Origin: Skeletonema tropicum
Lineage: Eukaryota; Bacillariophyta; Thalassiosirophyceae; Thalassiosirales; Thalassiosiraceae
NCBI GenBank assembly: GCA_037178625.1
Contig: CM074138.1
Span: 1,240,001 to 1,304,000, forward strand
Length of the DNA stretch: 64,000 nucleotides
Direction of reading: 5' to 3'
Of this stretch, positions 46,522 to 56,693 are shown in pieces; positions within the stretch are counted from its first letter, which is position 1, and each line of letters begins with the position of its first letter. The translations under genes and the position numbers were made by a program. Below the pieces are notes generated by a model. That model was not told the DNA's origin, did not search any database, and saw nothing but the letters and a program-made list of their open reading frames with translations.

Positions 46522-47656
46522 GAATGCTTGCATTGACAATGCGCTCCTTTTAAAAGGCCCACTGGGTGTGGTGGTGGCCAAAATGACGCTGCAGCTCGTC
46601 CGGTATACGGTGCCCGAGATATATCTATTTAAGTTAGGGGGAGAGGGAGACAATGGCCATTATTGATCTATCAATCATTGAAAGTAGCACCTGTGCTATA
46701 TTTGGTTGCCTAATGAACAATGATCCGATCATTGTGACAAATCAACTTGGAAAAGAGCCTGCAAAGGAACTTCTCTGAAAAAGCATTTGATGATGGGCAT
46801 GACTTTCGTGATGAGCGGCAAATTATATTGTAACCGAGAACTTCAGTAGAGAGGTTAGGAATGAGACGAAACATTTATGATCATTATCTCAACACGACAA
46901 GCAAGTGAAAAAAGTTGGTCTTGATGTTTACATGCTGCTGCTGCTGCTGCGACAACCACATGGTTATTGACGAAGGTGTGGGTACTTATAATAATTTGCA
47001 TGCTGCGAGGCACAACTAAGAGGCAGGAATATGGGCTTCAGTCACACGACAACCAAGAGACACACTTATCGTTCTTCGCATGTAATTGATAGGAGTACTT
47101 TAAATTAATCGTTTCAGGAATCTCGATATAGAGCCACAGACATGATTTAAGTTTTAGCAAATATTTTGGCTTACTGAAGAGGCGTCAAGGTAGAAGTAGC
47201 TTGCTTCCTCAGCTGAACGATTGGAATACATTTGACAACCAAGAAAAGTCGAAGTTGTATCATTTTTATCAATAGGAGGCAGAGTTATCTGTGATTCCAG
47301 CTCAGGAAGGGCAACTTATCTATGATGCATCGTACCGTGACACCAAATACCCCTTTAGCTGCAAAATCAACCTTGACTGTTGTCTTCATGTCTCGCCATG
47401 AAGTGAATAGCATCAATTTCCCCGCCTGTTGAATTGCCGCCGTTGCGCTTCATCGCATAGTGCTTGCAAGTTTGTTAATCATCGAAAATACCCTCCTTTG
47501 CTCTCTCAATACTTCTGGTTGCTATCTCCCCCTTACCTCACACTGACTCTTTCTCTTTGATCGCACGACAACGATCAGTAGTCGTGCGATGAAAGAGTGT
47601 CCCCGACCAGCATTGCGAATTGAGCATTTCAGGAGTTGTTGCATCAGCCTACATTT
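46522..47656. other. Spacer between the inverted arms
   Basis: About 1.1 kb of unique sequence lies between the two inverted arms. I see no gene. A short TGC trinucleotide run lies at about 46932-46951. Confidence 0.45.
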
Positions 47657-48308
47657 GGTGGCTGCTAGCAGTGGTTGCTCCGATGTGTTGCCTCTCACGC
47701 TCTCCCACAGTGATGATTTCAATTGTGTCGGAATGCTACGAAGTCATGTGCAGTGACGAAGCTGACGCATTCAAACGACTAACCTGAGCCAGATTTACTA
47801 CCAAACATATCAATGCAAAAAATAGCAACCGAGACCATCAAGCAACTTAACTTTCGACTGTCCTATGCCCTGCTGTCATTATAATCCCCCCTCCCATCAC
47901 TACGTGAATTGTGCCGATTTTAAAGAATCACGCCGTGTATAAGTAATGATTGGTGAGTGCATCACCGGCCCCGACCGAATATGACGGCTTCCCCTCGCAT
48001 AATATTATTGCATCGTCAATATTGTTGATATGTATCATTGTAGAGGATCACAGAGTCAATAAAGATGTTGTCGTGCAGCCGTGGAGAGCGTTATTTTCAC
48101 AAACGGACACAAGATATGTCAAGGTGCTACCTGATACGATAGACGCACGAGATAATTTATTCCGCAGTCGCCGTCGGTAGAAACGGACTAGATGAGGCAA
48201 CCGGTGGCAGTATGGGCCAATGAGACCATCGGTGGCGGAGGGGGCATAGGGGGGGATGTGGCCATCGTGGTCGTTATTTTGTGATATTGATCGGCCTGAA
48301 ATCTGCTC
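47657..48308 (-). repeat. Right arm of the large inverted repeat (interrupted at 48308)
   Basis: The reverse strand reproduces the left arm with scattered substitutions and small indels, including the Pro-rich gene start (M-A-T-S-P-P-M-P-P-P-P-P-M) at about 48267, here broken by a stop. It ends abruptly at 48308, where the tyrosine-recombinase element begins, and the missing outer part (about 60 bp matching 45818-45877) reappears at 55492-55552, on the other side of that element. Confidence 0.7.
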
Positions 48309-48508
48309 AAATCACAGGTAGACTTGGCCCGCACGAAATCGGATCTCGTCACACCTGTCTTTCTCCTTCTCTTTCTTCCGGCTTCTCGCATCGCTCTGGT
48401 CGTTAGGGACAGACAGAAGGGATGTTGAGAGAGAGAGAACAGCCATGGACATTGTTCATCAAGCACCAATATCGTGTAGAACAATCCTATAGCTGTTCAT
48501 CTTTTTTA
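48309..48508 (+). repeat. Direct repeat A1
   Basis: About 200 bp, from 'aaatcacaggtagacttggc' to 'gctgttcatctttttt', essentially identical to A2 at 55088-55287 in the same orientation. Confidence 0.95.
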
Positions 48509-48566
48509 TTGCTACCATGTCGGTCCGTACCAGCAGTAGTCATTTAAAAGTCAGCATAGTAAATCT

Positions 48567-48862
48567 GGCCTCTATCAGCCAATCCCTATCGGTCTTTACG
48601 GCCCCAATATCTTGGCATTCTGCCAATGGCCTCTATCAGCCAACCCCTATCGGTCTATAACGGCCCCAATATCTTGGCATTCTGCCAATGGCCTCTATCA
48701 GCCAACCCCTATCGGTCTATAACGGCCCCAATATCTTGGCATTCTGCCAATGGCCTCTATCAGCCAACCCCTATCGGTCTATAACGGCCCCAATATCTTG
48801 GCAGTCTGCCAATGGCCTCTATCAGCCAACCCCTATCGGTCTATAACGGCCCCAACATCTCG
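48567..48862 (+). repeat. Five tandem copies of a 62-bp unit
   Basis: Units start 'ggcctctatcagccaacccc' at 48567, 48628, 48690, 48752 and 48814. The first is 61 bp and the others 62 bp. Related 'cggcctaaacggccccaata' fragments occur near 50385-50470. The array lies just inside A1 of the recombinase element. Confidence 0.93.
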
Positions 48863-49189
48863 ATCAGCCTGGTCAGGCTTTTTTCTCGGCATGATATCTG
48901 CCACTTCTCTATCGGTCCGTGAGACCAGCTCTTTCTGACCTTTCGGTCTTTTTTTAATTCGTCGGGGGGGACTGCAGCGACCCTTAGGGGTTGGGGGCGC
49001 CCAGAATATATATCAAGGGGGATGTTTCAGCGTCTAAAAATCACGATCATATGCCCTAACTTGACCATATCCATAAGAAATATTTTCTCACCTCTTCTTC
49101 TCTACCAACTTTTCATCGGCTAAAATTTTTATTCTTCAGCCATTTCTACTATCGGAGCGGGAGGTTCCCTCACGGCTTCCAAAGACACA

Positions 49190-50002
49190 TTGTCAACCCC
49201 TGCCTTCAAGAAAGCAGTTCTCCGCCAGTTTGGAGGGACGGATAAGGGACGCCTCGCAACCATGACCGATCACTCATTGGTTTGTGGCATCTCCTTGATC
49301 ACTATGTCACCCGATGGTTCGTTCGAATTAACTCATGGCACCCTCCCCTTTTACGATCCAGAGGGCGACCAGTTCGTGGGAAACTTAAGCACACGGGCTA
49401 CTAAGGATCAACCAGCGGTGGCACCTGTCAATATTTGCAACCTCTTCTACACTGTCGTGGATAAGAAGGATTGGGATGATGATAGCGAGTTTCCATTCGG
49501 TCCGCCATTCTTGGGGAATAAATTTCCTTGTTTGGCTTCTCATCTAGATGGGGGAAAGACGTACGTTATTGTTGCAGCTAATATCGGTTTTATTACTGGT
49601 TGGGGAGCGAAGTTTGTCGTCACGGGGAAGTTGTCTGATGATGTTACTCAGTTTCTGACGACCATTCATCCTTTGGCACCAAAGTGGAAGAAGTTAGTCT
49701 CAAACCACAAGAAGGTGTTGGGGGAGGCGGTTCTTGCTAACTTGAAGGAGTTGGCCTCTGTTCTTCCCACTCTTCCGTCCAACGTCACGGTGGAATCCCA
49801 CCCCTTTTATGCGTGGTCCTTTCTTAGCCCCGCAGATCAGCAGAGGTATGAGGATGCGTGTACTCGAAACACTGATAACTTGGCGCCTTTTTTGGTCCCT
49901 ACTAATCCTTTGGGGGGAACCATCACCTTGGGAGGAGCAGTAGGCATAAAGCAGTTCTCCGCCCGTTCGGAGGGACGGATAAGGGGCGCCTCGCCACCAT
50001 GA
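49190..50002 (+). CDS. Element-internal ORF of unknown function (gag-position)
   Basis: An open frame of about 270 codons in the first position of the recombinase element, where gag-like ORF1 would lie. The first ATG is at 49262, but the frame is open from about 49120, so the true start or an upstream exon is uncertain. It encodes a soluble protein with 'FELTHGTLPFYDPEGDQFVGNLSTRA'-type segments (in two pieces) and no zinc knuckle that I can see. Its first half is repeated imperfectly at 49949-50394, with several small deletions that break the frame, which looks like a decayed tandem duplication. I do not recognise the family. Confidence 0.5.
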   Translation: MSTPAFKKAVLRQFGGTDKGRLATMTDHSLVCGISLITMSPDGSFELTHGTLPFYDPEGDQFVGNLSTRATKDQPAVAPVNICNLFYTVVDKKDWDDDSEFPFGPPFLGNKFPCLASHLDGGKTYVIVAANIGFITGWGAKFVVTGKLSDDVTQFLTTIHPLAPKWKKLVSNHKKVLGEAVLANLKELASVLPTLPSNVTVESHPFYAWSFLSPADQQRYEDACTRNTDNLAPFLVPTNPLGGTITLGGAVGIKQFSARSEGRIRGASPP

Positions 50003-50394
50003 CTGATTGTTCATTGATTTGCTTTGTGGCATCTCCTTGATCACTATGTTATCCGACGGTTCGCTCGAATTAACTCATGGCACCCTCCCCTTTTACGATC
50101 CGGAGGGCGACCAGTTCGTGGGAAACTTAAGCACACGGGCTAAAAAGGATCAACCAGCGGTGGCACCTGTCAATATTTGCAACCTCTTCTACGTTGGGAT
50201 GATGATAGCGAGTTTCCATTGGGTTCGCCGTTCTTGGGGAATAAATTTCCTTGTTTGGCTTCTCATCTCGATGGGGGAAAGATGTACGTTATTGTTGTCG
50301 CTAATATCGGTTTTATTACTGGTTGGGGAGCGGAGTTTGTCGTCACGGGGAAGTTGTCTGATGATGTTACTGAGTTTCTGCCAACATCGGCCTA
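49949..50394 (+). pseudogene. Partial second copy of the element-internal ORF
   Basis: It matches 49212-49655 closely ('tcatggcaccctccccttt', 'gaccagttcgtgggaaactt') but lacks a ~25-bp segment after 'cctcttctac' and other bases, so the frame is lost. It ends in the 'cggcctaaatggcccc' repeats at about 50395. Confidence 0.75.
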
Positions 50395-53300
50395 AATGGC
50401 CCCAATATCTCGGCATCTATATGTCAACATCGGCCTAAACGGCCCCAGTATCTCGGCACTATGGCCCCAGTCTCGGCACGTTCTAATGAACAGTCTGCAC
50501 TCTCTCGGCCTGGTTTGGCCATCAATCTATCTCGACTACCTGCCAAGAGGGCAATATTACGGGTCGTGATATCGATGATTAAGTTGAGGTGTCTTTTTGG
50601 ATTTTCGACCATAACAATTATCATGGACGGTGTTTTTCGTTGACAAGTGTTTTTTGCGAGGGCGGCCGAGTTGTGGTTATATCGAACGGAATTGGTGGTC
50701 TCATTGTTATGGTTTGTTACCCCCTCTGGAAAAAATTGGATTGGGATTTGGAGCTCGACCCCTAAAAATCATTCATCTGAAAATCAATCGTCAAAAACAT
50801 CTATCATCTGAAATAAATCAGTGGCCTTATGGCAATACATATCACGGTCGCACGACCAATCGTCCATCGAGTTAATTCTCAGCAATTCATTCGCTCTGCT
50901 CAATTTAGTTGACTGGCCTGACGTGGGCTAGTCTTCTATCGTTCTCCCTCTGTGGGACTTTTCTCCGCCCCCTCGGGGGATTTTACTCTATCCATCCTCT
51001 TCGGTCTTTTATCTGGTTCTCGATTCATTGCTCGGCAATTAATTCGACATGATTTTAGTGTATCTATGGGCAATTCTTCTATCTATCCCTCTTCGGACTT
51101 CACTCAATGCGGGGCAAGTCATCTATCTGCACCTCTGGAAACATGACCTTATCATCAGGGCATCATTCCTTTGGCTCTCTTCAGCACTTATCCGCACGCT
51201 GGAACGGATCAGAGGCCTGGCACTTTTACTTTATCCCATGACTCCCTGGGAGTTATATCTCGCTCTTTGACGGGCCTATCTATTTCTCGGTTGTTCAGCG
51301 CTCAGCGTCTCCTCTAGATCTTCAATCCACTCTCATCGAATTCAGACTCTTTATCCTCCCCTCCCGGGGTGGTCTCTCTTTCTCTTGCGATTATCCATAC
51401 CACAATCGGCCCATGGTGAGGTGCCATTTGCCGCAAACTTCGCAGTAAAATCTTCCTTCCAGACGGCGACGATATTTTACTCTCCCTCATCATCTTCACT
51501 CTCATACATTTTCGGGTGTGTGAGGCGTTGAACCAGGGCGTCCCTGCTGGGATCTCTCTCTGAGTCTGTGGTCGTATGTACCTTGCTAGGGCTAGGGCAC
51601 CTCGGTCTCTCTCAGGATCCCTCCCGGCAGCTCTGCTTCTCACCTTCTGGGCCTCTAACCATATCCCAGTTCAGGGATTGGCTGAACTTTCTGTCGTCTT
51701 GTACGACCTCTTTATATCACCTGGTCTCTTTATCAACCACAGACGATAGTCTCGATAATTCCCTCTTGGCTAATGTCAAACTAGGGTTGGGACAGTTCAT
51801 TGAATTCTTCTGCGGTCAAGTGCTCGTTCAGCACTGCAATCTTGGCTGGGGTGACCCTGTACTTGTATAGCCTCTTGGCCCACCACAGCTTCCGCTTGCA
51901 CCTGCATATGGGAGTGGAACCGATGATATCGGGGTAAGCGACAGCTGTACCTTGGGCGCATCATTGGCGCTTGCGGATTAAATACAACCCCCGATTGTAG
52001 GAAGGATATCTTCATCTCGGCGCCTTTATCGGCACCATCCGACATTGCACACGCAATACTTATTCTCGCATCATTCAGCCAGCAAGCTATGTTTACGTCT
52101 ACATATGATCGGGTTCCATGATGGCTTTGTTTTTCTCGCATCATTCGGCATTTATTGTCTACTCGCAACTCGATTGCATGGGAAGGAAACTTCTCCCTCT
52201 CTTCATCTCGTTCTTCATCGGACCTATCAACTTATTCGCTGTACAATTCACATTGGGTGGAGTACAGTATCGCACTCTCTGCTTCGCTTCGCTCCTGCCT
52301 TTCTGGTGGTGGGCTCTTGCCACAATTGTCTCTATTCTTCAATCCCTATCTCGCTCGTTGTCTCGCGTTCCGGCCTTGACATTTGTATTCTCTTCGGAGA
52401 CTTTCCTCTTCCCTCTGCGTACAGCTCTCTCGCGGCTCTACCGCCTCCTGGCGCATTCAACACAATCCGCTGGATCTTCTCTGCTCGACTTGACCAACTC
52501 CAAGTCATTCCCCTAATCAATAGTACTGGGTCATCCGTGCTTGTGATGTTTCTCCGCTATATTTGTCCCGACACTCTCTTGTCATCACAATTCCTCACAC
52601 CTCTCTCGACTGTCGACTCCAAGTGTTTCAATGCAGTCGTCATTCCCACTCTTAACGCCCTCCACATACTGTGATCGCAGGTGGATCGATTCTCAATCAC
52701 ACATCCCCCTGTTTGTACGAGCCACAACAGCTCCCTTCTTTTTTCGCTCACATTCTCAGTCCCAACTGCCAATCGTTGAAACCGGTTTGGCGTTGTTCGG
52801 CATGTCAAACGTACATATTTCTCTTCCACTTTGATCACTCGATCGCACACAGCGCACGTGTTATCTCTCATCATTTATATTTGTCTCTCCTCCGACGAGT
52901 GGGGGCCTTTAGCTACACTATATTCTCTCAGCATTGGGTTCAAATTGGTTGCACTTTTCTGTTCTGGTGTCTCTCCTGCGAATTGGAAGAACTAGTTCAA
53001 GGGTTGTTTCAAGATACAACTCTTCGCGACTAGCATCGTAAATATTTGGACCCTTTTCGGTGGGATGTCTCTTTAGAGTCGTCAAACACCACGCGATTCG
53101 TCCCGAGTCAGGAATTCCGGTCGGTACTCCACATGGCTGTTCGTATATAGATATAGGTGTACTGTTGGATCCGCATTGAACAGGCCATTGCAGCGTCTAT
53201 TGAGTTTATGTTCATCCCGTGAGGAAAATCTGACCTTTCTCGACACAGTCTCTTGGGATAAGGTGATACGTTTGATGATTTGATGAGGCCTCTTTATCAG

Positions 53301-53400
53301 CCGAGGAAGCCCTACTATTGGACTCACACAGCCAAAGAATGGATAGTGGTTTCGGAACCCGCGCAGCTCTTCGGTCATCATCCATCTTCCCCTAGTAGTC
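50395..53400. other. Internal region of the recombinase element without an intact ORF
   Basis: Three kilobases of C/T-rich sequence with many short overlapping frames. Protein-like stretches exist, notably at about 53290-53452 on the plus strand (M-R-P-L-Y-Q-P-R-K-P-Y-Y-W-T-H, then a run ending 'AWSDEIWVCFLS'), overlapping the start of the recombinase frame, and one on the minus strand at about 51800-52060. They would fit remnants of a polyprotein upstream of the recombinase. No RT catalytic motif was found by eye. Confidence 0.4.
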
Positions 53401-54765
53401 TTGATCCAACCTTTCTGGCATGGAGCGACGAAATTTGGGTGTGTTTTCTATCATAATCATCCGGATCCGGATCTCATCCGCATCAATGTTTTCGAGTTTT
53501 CAGCCAGGTCAAGAGCGTCTCTCCGTCATTACAGAGACATTATCGACAGGGCAACTATTGAAAGGGAAACTCGTCGATCCACTGCGTCTAAACCGCATCG
53601 TACTCGAAAATCCAGGATCATTCACTACCTGAAGTTTTGTGAAATGGTCGATGTTAAGGATCCATGCATGGAATCGGCCCCTCTTGAGGCTCGCCATCTC
53701 CTCCTTGCATGTTATACCGTCCATCTTATCCAAGGCAATACCATCAAGTCTATTCGCATCAAGCACGCTACCCTTCGCGGATATCTCTCTGCTGCGATCG
53801 GTCTTCACAGTAATAGAAATCTACCTGACCCAACGGACCCAATCTTCGTGAAGGAGGACTTGGTCACTCCTCTTCTGCAAGCTGTCAAGTCATACGAATC
53901 TGTCAAGAATCGGAAAGAGACGATTTACGACTCTATGCTAGCCAATATGTTGAAGTTAGTCCGTCTCCAGCAACCTCATTCGTTAGAGTCCTCTATACTG
54001 GATTGGATTTTGCTTGGCCGCTTCACGGGGGCACGTCGCAGTGAGTGGTGTCAGGACGGTCCAGGCATCGAAATGACCGAACCCACAATTGCTCAGGACA
54101 CACCTCAACCAAAGGCATTTATAGGGGAGGATTTTCGATTCTTTGATAAGTCTGGCCATCGCATTTATAATTTGACTCCGGCTCACGTTACTGTGGTGGA
54201 CGGAGTCAAGATTTGTTGGCGTTTTCAAACGAACAAGGACAATGGCCAAGTTATTCCTTACAAACGAGATTATGAACGTCCTTCAGTTTGTCCGGTTCTA
54301 GCAGCATTTCGTATTGCGCTTCGAGCGTTTGCTCTCAACGTCTCTGCTTCTATCCCATTAGCAGTGTACGCAGACCCTTCCTCTCCTACGGGTTATGCCC
54401 TTATCAGGGCTTCACAAGTGGCGAAATTCATTCGGGGTTCCGCTCAAACAACCTTCAACCTTAGTCCTACCGACAAATCTCTCCTTAACTGGACGTGTCA
54501 TTCTATTCGTGTCACGGCAGCGAATATTCTTCACAGGGCCAATATGTCCGATTCCTACATCCAAACCCGCCTTCGCTGGAAAGGCAACACATTCCTGATG
54601 TATCTCCGCAATTCATTCTACTCGGCAGATCAACATACTGCTGCAATGCAGATATCTAATATCAATCTCCCTCCTCTGCCTACTACGGACGGCAAACGCT
54701 ATCGAGATCCCGAACCTCATGAGCTGGCTTATACCAAACACTCTGCTCTAACCCGAGCGGAATGA
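53401..54765 (+). CDS. Tyrosine recombinase (DIRS/Ngaro- or Crypton-type)
   Basis: The catalytic domain of a tyrosine recombinase, the integrase of DIRS-order retrotransposons and Cryptons. The open frame has 454 codons, and the signature residues are in order: Arg212 in 'FTGARRSEW', His367 and Arg370 in 'CHSIRVTAANIL', Trp393 in 'RLRWKG' and the nucleophile candidate Tyr401 in 'FLMYLRNSF'. An N-terminal core-binding domain (about 40-190) precedes them. The frame opens at a TTG and the first ATG in frame is at residue 82, so translation may begin upstream or by overlap with the preceding frame, as happens in DIRS elements. The frame is intact and the recombinase could be functional. Confidence 0.88.
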   Translation: MIQPFWHGATKFGCVFYHNHPDPDLIRINVFEFSARSRASLRHYRDIIDRATIERETRRSTASKPHRTRKSRIIHYLKFCEMVDVKDPCMESAPLEARHLLLACYTVHLIQGNTIKSIRIKHATLRGYLSAAIGLHSNRNLPDPTDPIFVKEDLVTPLLQAVKSYESVKNRKETIYDSMLANMLKLVRLQQPHSLESSILDWILLGRFTGARRSEWCQDGPGIEMTEPTIAQDTPQPKAFIGEDFRFFDKSGHRIYNLTPAHVTVVDGVKICWRFQTNKDNGQVIPYKRDYERPSVCPVLAAFRIALRAFALNVSASIPLAVYADPSSPTGYALIRASQVAKFIRGSAQTTFNLSPTDKSLLNWTCHSIRVTAANILHRANMSDSYIQTRLRWKGNTFLMYLRNSFYSADQHTAAMQISNINLPPLPTTDGKRYRDPEPHELAYTKHSALTRAE

Positions 54766-54900
54766 GGTGCGCTTCTTTTTTTACACCATGTTCCTCTGTG
54801 TGGTCATTTCACGCCTATTCCCTACGTTCATTCGTCGTCTTTGTGTTGACACGAAGTATTCGACATTCTTCACACCTCGTGTCATCACATCTCTCATGGT

Positions 54901-55093
54901 GGCTGACACTGCCGAATTTACTTCGGCTTTCGAGGCTGGGTCCAAACTTAGAGTAGTTTGTACCTGATTACTAGAGACATCTTTGCATACACATAACGTA
55001 GTCTGCAATAAGCAGCTCTAGTACCTCTTTTTCTAGCGTGACAGACCACACAGGAGGACCAAGGCGCGACGCCGGTTTTCCGCAGGAAAATCA
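54901..55093 (+). repeat. Split direct repeat B1
   Basis: From 'ggctgacactgccgaattta' to 'ggttttccgcaggaaaatca'. It is repeated at 55305-55499 with a 2-bp difference (gattactagag versus gattactctagag). It abuts A2 with the shared AAATCA. Confidence 0.95.
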
Positions 55094-55287
55094 CAGGTAG
55101 ACTTGGCCCGCACGAAATCGGATCTCGTCACACCTGTCTTTCTCCTTCTCTTTCTTCCGGCTTCTCGCATCGCTCTGGTCGTTAGGGACAGACAGAAGGG
55201 ATGTTGAGAGAGAGAGAACAGCCATGGACATTGTTCATCAAGCACCAATATCGTGTAGAACAATCCTATAGCTGTTCATCTTTTTTT
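55088..55287 (+). repeat. Split direct repeat A2
   Basis: Same sequence and orientation as A1 at the left end of the element. It begins in the B1 tail (AAATCA) and ends in a T run, followed by a ~17-bp linker (cccacccacccgacc) before B2. Confidence 0.95.
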
Positions 55288-55304
55288 TCCCACCCACCCG
55301 ACCC

Positions 55305-55499
55305 GGCTGACACTGCCGAATTTACTTCGGCTTTCGAGGCTGGGTCCAAACTTAGAGTAGTTTGTACCTGATTACTCTAGAGACATCTTTGCATACACAT
55401 AACGTAGTCTGCAATAAGCAGCTCTAGTACCTCTTTTTCTAGCGTGACAGACCACACAGGAGGACCAAGGCGCGACGCCGGTTTTCCGCAGGAAAATCA
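55305..55499 (+). repeat. Split direct repeat B2
   Basis: Second copy of B, forming the right end of the element. Its last bases (AAATCA) overlap the resumed target sequence. Confidence 0.95.
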
Positions 55500-55587
55500 A
55501 CTCTCGCACGGATTTTTGGCGGGAATATTTTGCAAAAGAGAAAAGAGTCAATTATTTTTTCTTCTCCCCATTGAACAACATACTTGT

Positions 55588-55628
<41 letters not shown>

Positions 55629-55715
55629 AAATAAGTGATTAGTTTAGGATGGTATTCAGGAGCTGTTTACTGGGCAAGCTGGATCTGAACTTGCCCATTT
55701 TAGGACAATGTAGTG
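55500..55715. other. Rest of the inverted-repeat arm, poly-T tract and spacer
   Basis: 55492-55552 is the outer part of the interrupted right arm. A run of about 33 T follows at 55591-55623, then about 90 bp before the LicD-family start. Confidence 0.7.
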
Positions 55716-56693
55716 ATGAGAGCGACAAGAAGACCTGAAGACCCTCCAGAAGCAACATTAGCAGCAGTATCACTGCCCCAGCAGAGGCAGGGACCGAAAG
55801 GAGGGTATAATATTATCTGTCTCTGTTGCGTTTACGTTGCACTTTCCCTGTTCGTGTTGGGACCCCTTGCCCAAAATTCTGTTCAAGAACCCATATCGCT
55901 TTCACACAACACCTCAGGGTCAGGAGGAGGCGTGTCTGGTGTTCTTCGCCAACCGCCGACCATAATCGAAGATTGTACGGTTGAGGCATCAATGTGGCCA
56001 AAACCCGACGGCCTAAGCAACTTGAAGTATCTGGATGTTTTGCAGTCAGAGCAGATTCTATCATTCTTAGTCGAGAAATTTGACAACCCCCTTAAGGCAC
56101 CTGTTACACTCATGTATGGCACTCTTCTACGGGAGTTTCGCAATGGGACCAAGACGGGTTGCCTTCGGCCAGATTATCAAGATAAGGATTTTGATATTGC
56201 CGTTTCTCCAAAACACTTCAATTATATTTTGGGGTTACGTGATGAGTTGAAACAAAAGTTCAATGCATCACTGGGGGGGGGGTTTATTTCTGGGATTTTG
56301 CGGAAACGATTGTTTGCATCAATTATGATGAATAACAAACAGTTTTCGATAGATATTTATGGCTTTGAATGCAAGAAGGAGGAGGGGCTGATGTTCTTTC
56401 CTTGGGATACGGTCACGATAGCAATGGACAGCTTCTTTCCAGTGAGGAAGCACAAGAGAATACAATTTTCATATGGATCCAATGCTCCTACATTCTATTT
56501 GCCAAATGATCCACCTTGTCTCCTTGAAAATATTTATGGTCCAGATTATATGACACCTAAAACGGGCAAGAAGGCACAAGCAAAGTATGGCACAACCCAA
56601 GGAAGATTGGCATATGGTAACCCTGTGTGTAATCTGCCCTTGAGCCAATATTATCAACAGGAATTGGAGAGGCAGATAAATGCTTACTGCTAG
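55716..56693 (+). CDS. LicD/fukutin-family membrane protein
   Basis: A putative nucleotidyltransferase-fold enzyme of the LicD/fukutin family, whose members transfer phosphocholine or ribitol-phosphate groups to glycans in the secretory pathway. The start at 55716 is the first ATG and gives 325 residues. A single transmembrane helix at about residues 34-52 makes it a type II Golgi protein. The family core is 'LMYGTLLREFRNG' (about 132) followed by the metal-binding D-x-D motif in 'DKDFDIAV'. The C-terminal 'FYLPNDPPCLLENIYGPDY' matches the usual LicD tail. The gene is intact although it sits among mobile elements. Its acceptor is unknown. Confidence 0.8.
   Translation: MRATRRPEDPPEATLAAVSLPQQRQGPKGGYNIICLCCVYVALSLFVLGPLAQNSVQEPISLSHNTSGSGGGVSGVLRQPPTIIEDCTVEASMWPKPDGLSNLKYLDVLQSEQILSFLVEKFDNPLKAPVTLMYGTLLREFRNGTKTGCLRPDYQDKDFDIAVSPKHFNYILGLRDELKQKFNASLGGGFISGILRKRLFASIMMNNKQFSIDIYGFECKKEEGLMFFPWDTVTIAMDSFFPVRKHKRIQFSYGSNAPTFYLPNDPPCLLENIYGPDYMTPKTGKKAQAKYGTTQGRLAYGNPVCNLPLSQYYQQELERQINAYC

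Larger units (their letters stand above)
48309..55499 (+). mobile_element. 7.2-kb tyrosine-recombinase element with split direct repeats (Ngaro/PAT-like)
   Basis: The layout is A1 (48309-48508), internal region, tyrosine recombinase ORF (53401-54765), B1 (54901-55093), A2 (55088-55287), B2 (55305-55499). This A1-ORFs-B1-A2-B2 order is the split direct repeat arrangement of Ngaro/PAT-type members of the DIRS order. The hexamer AAATCA occurs at all three junctions: left end (48309), B1/A2 (55088) and right end (55494). The pre-insertion target is the right arm of the older inverted repeat. A gag-like unknown ORF lies at 49190-50002. Between 50.4 and 53.4 kb, where reverse transcriptase and RNase H would be expected, frames are broken and I could not identify RT motifs, so the copy is probably decayed or non-autonomous. 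A Crypton-like origin is the alternative. Confidence 0.75.

Noticed and set aside
52045..52674. 209-codon plus-strand frame as reverse transcriptase
   Set aside because: I could not find a YxDD-type catalytic box or the conserved flanking motifs. Composition follows the C/T-rich local sequence.
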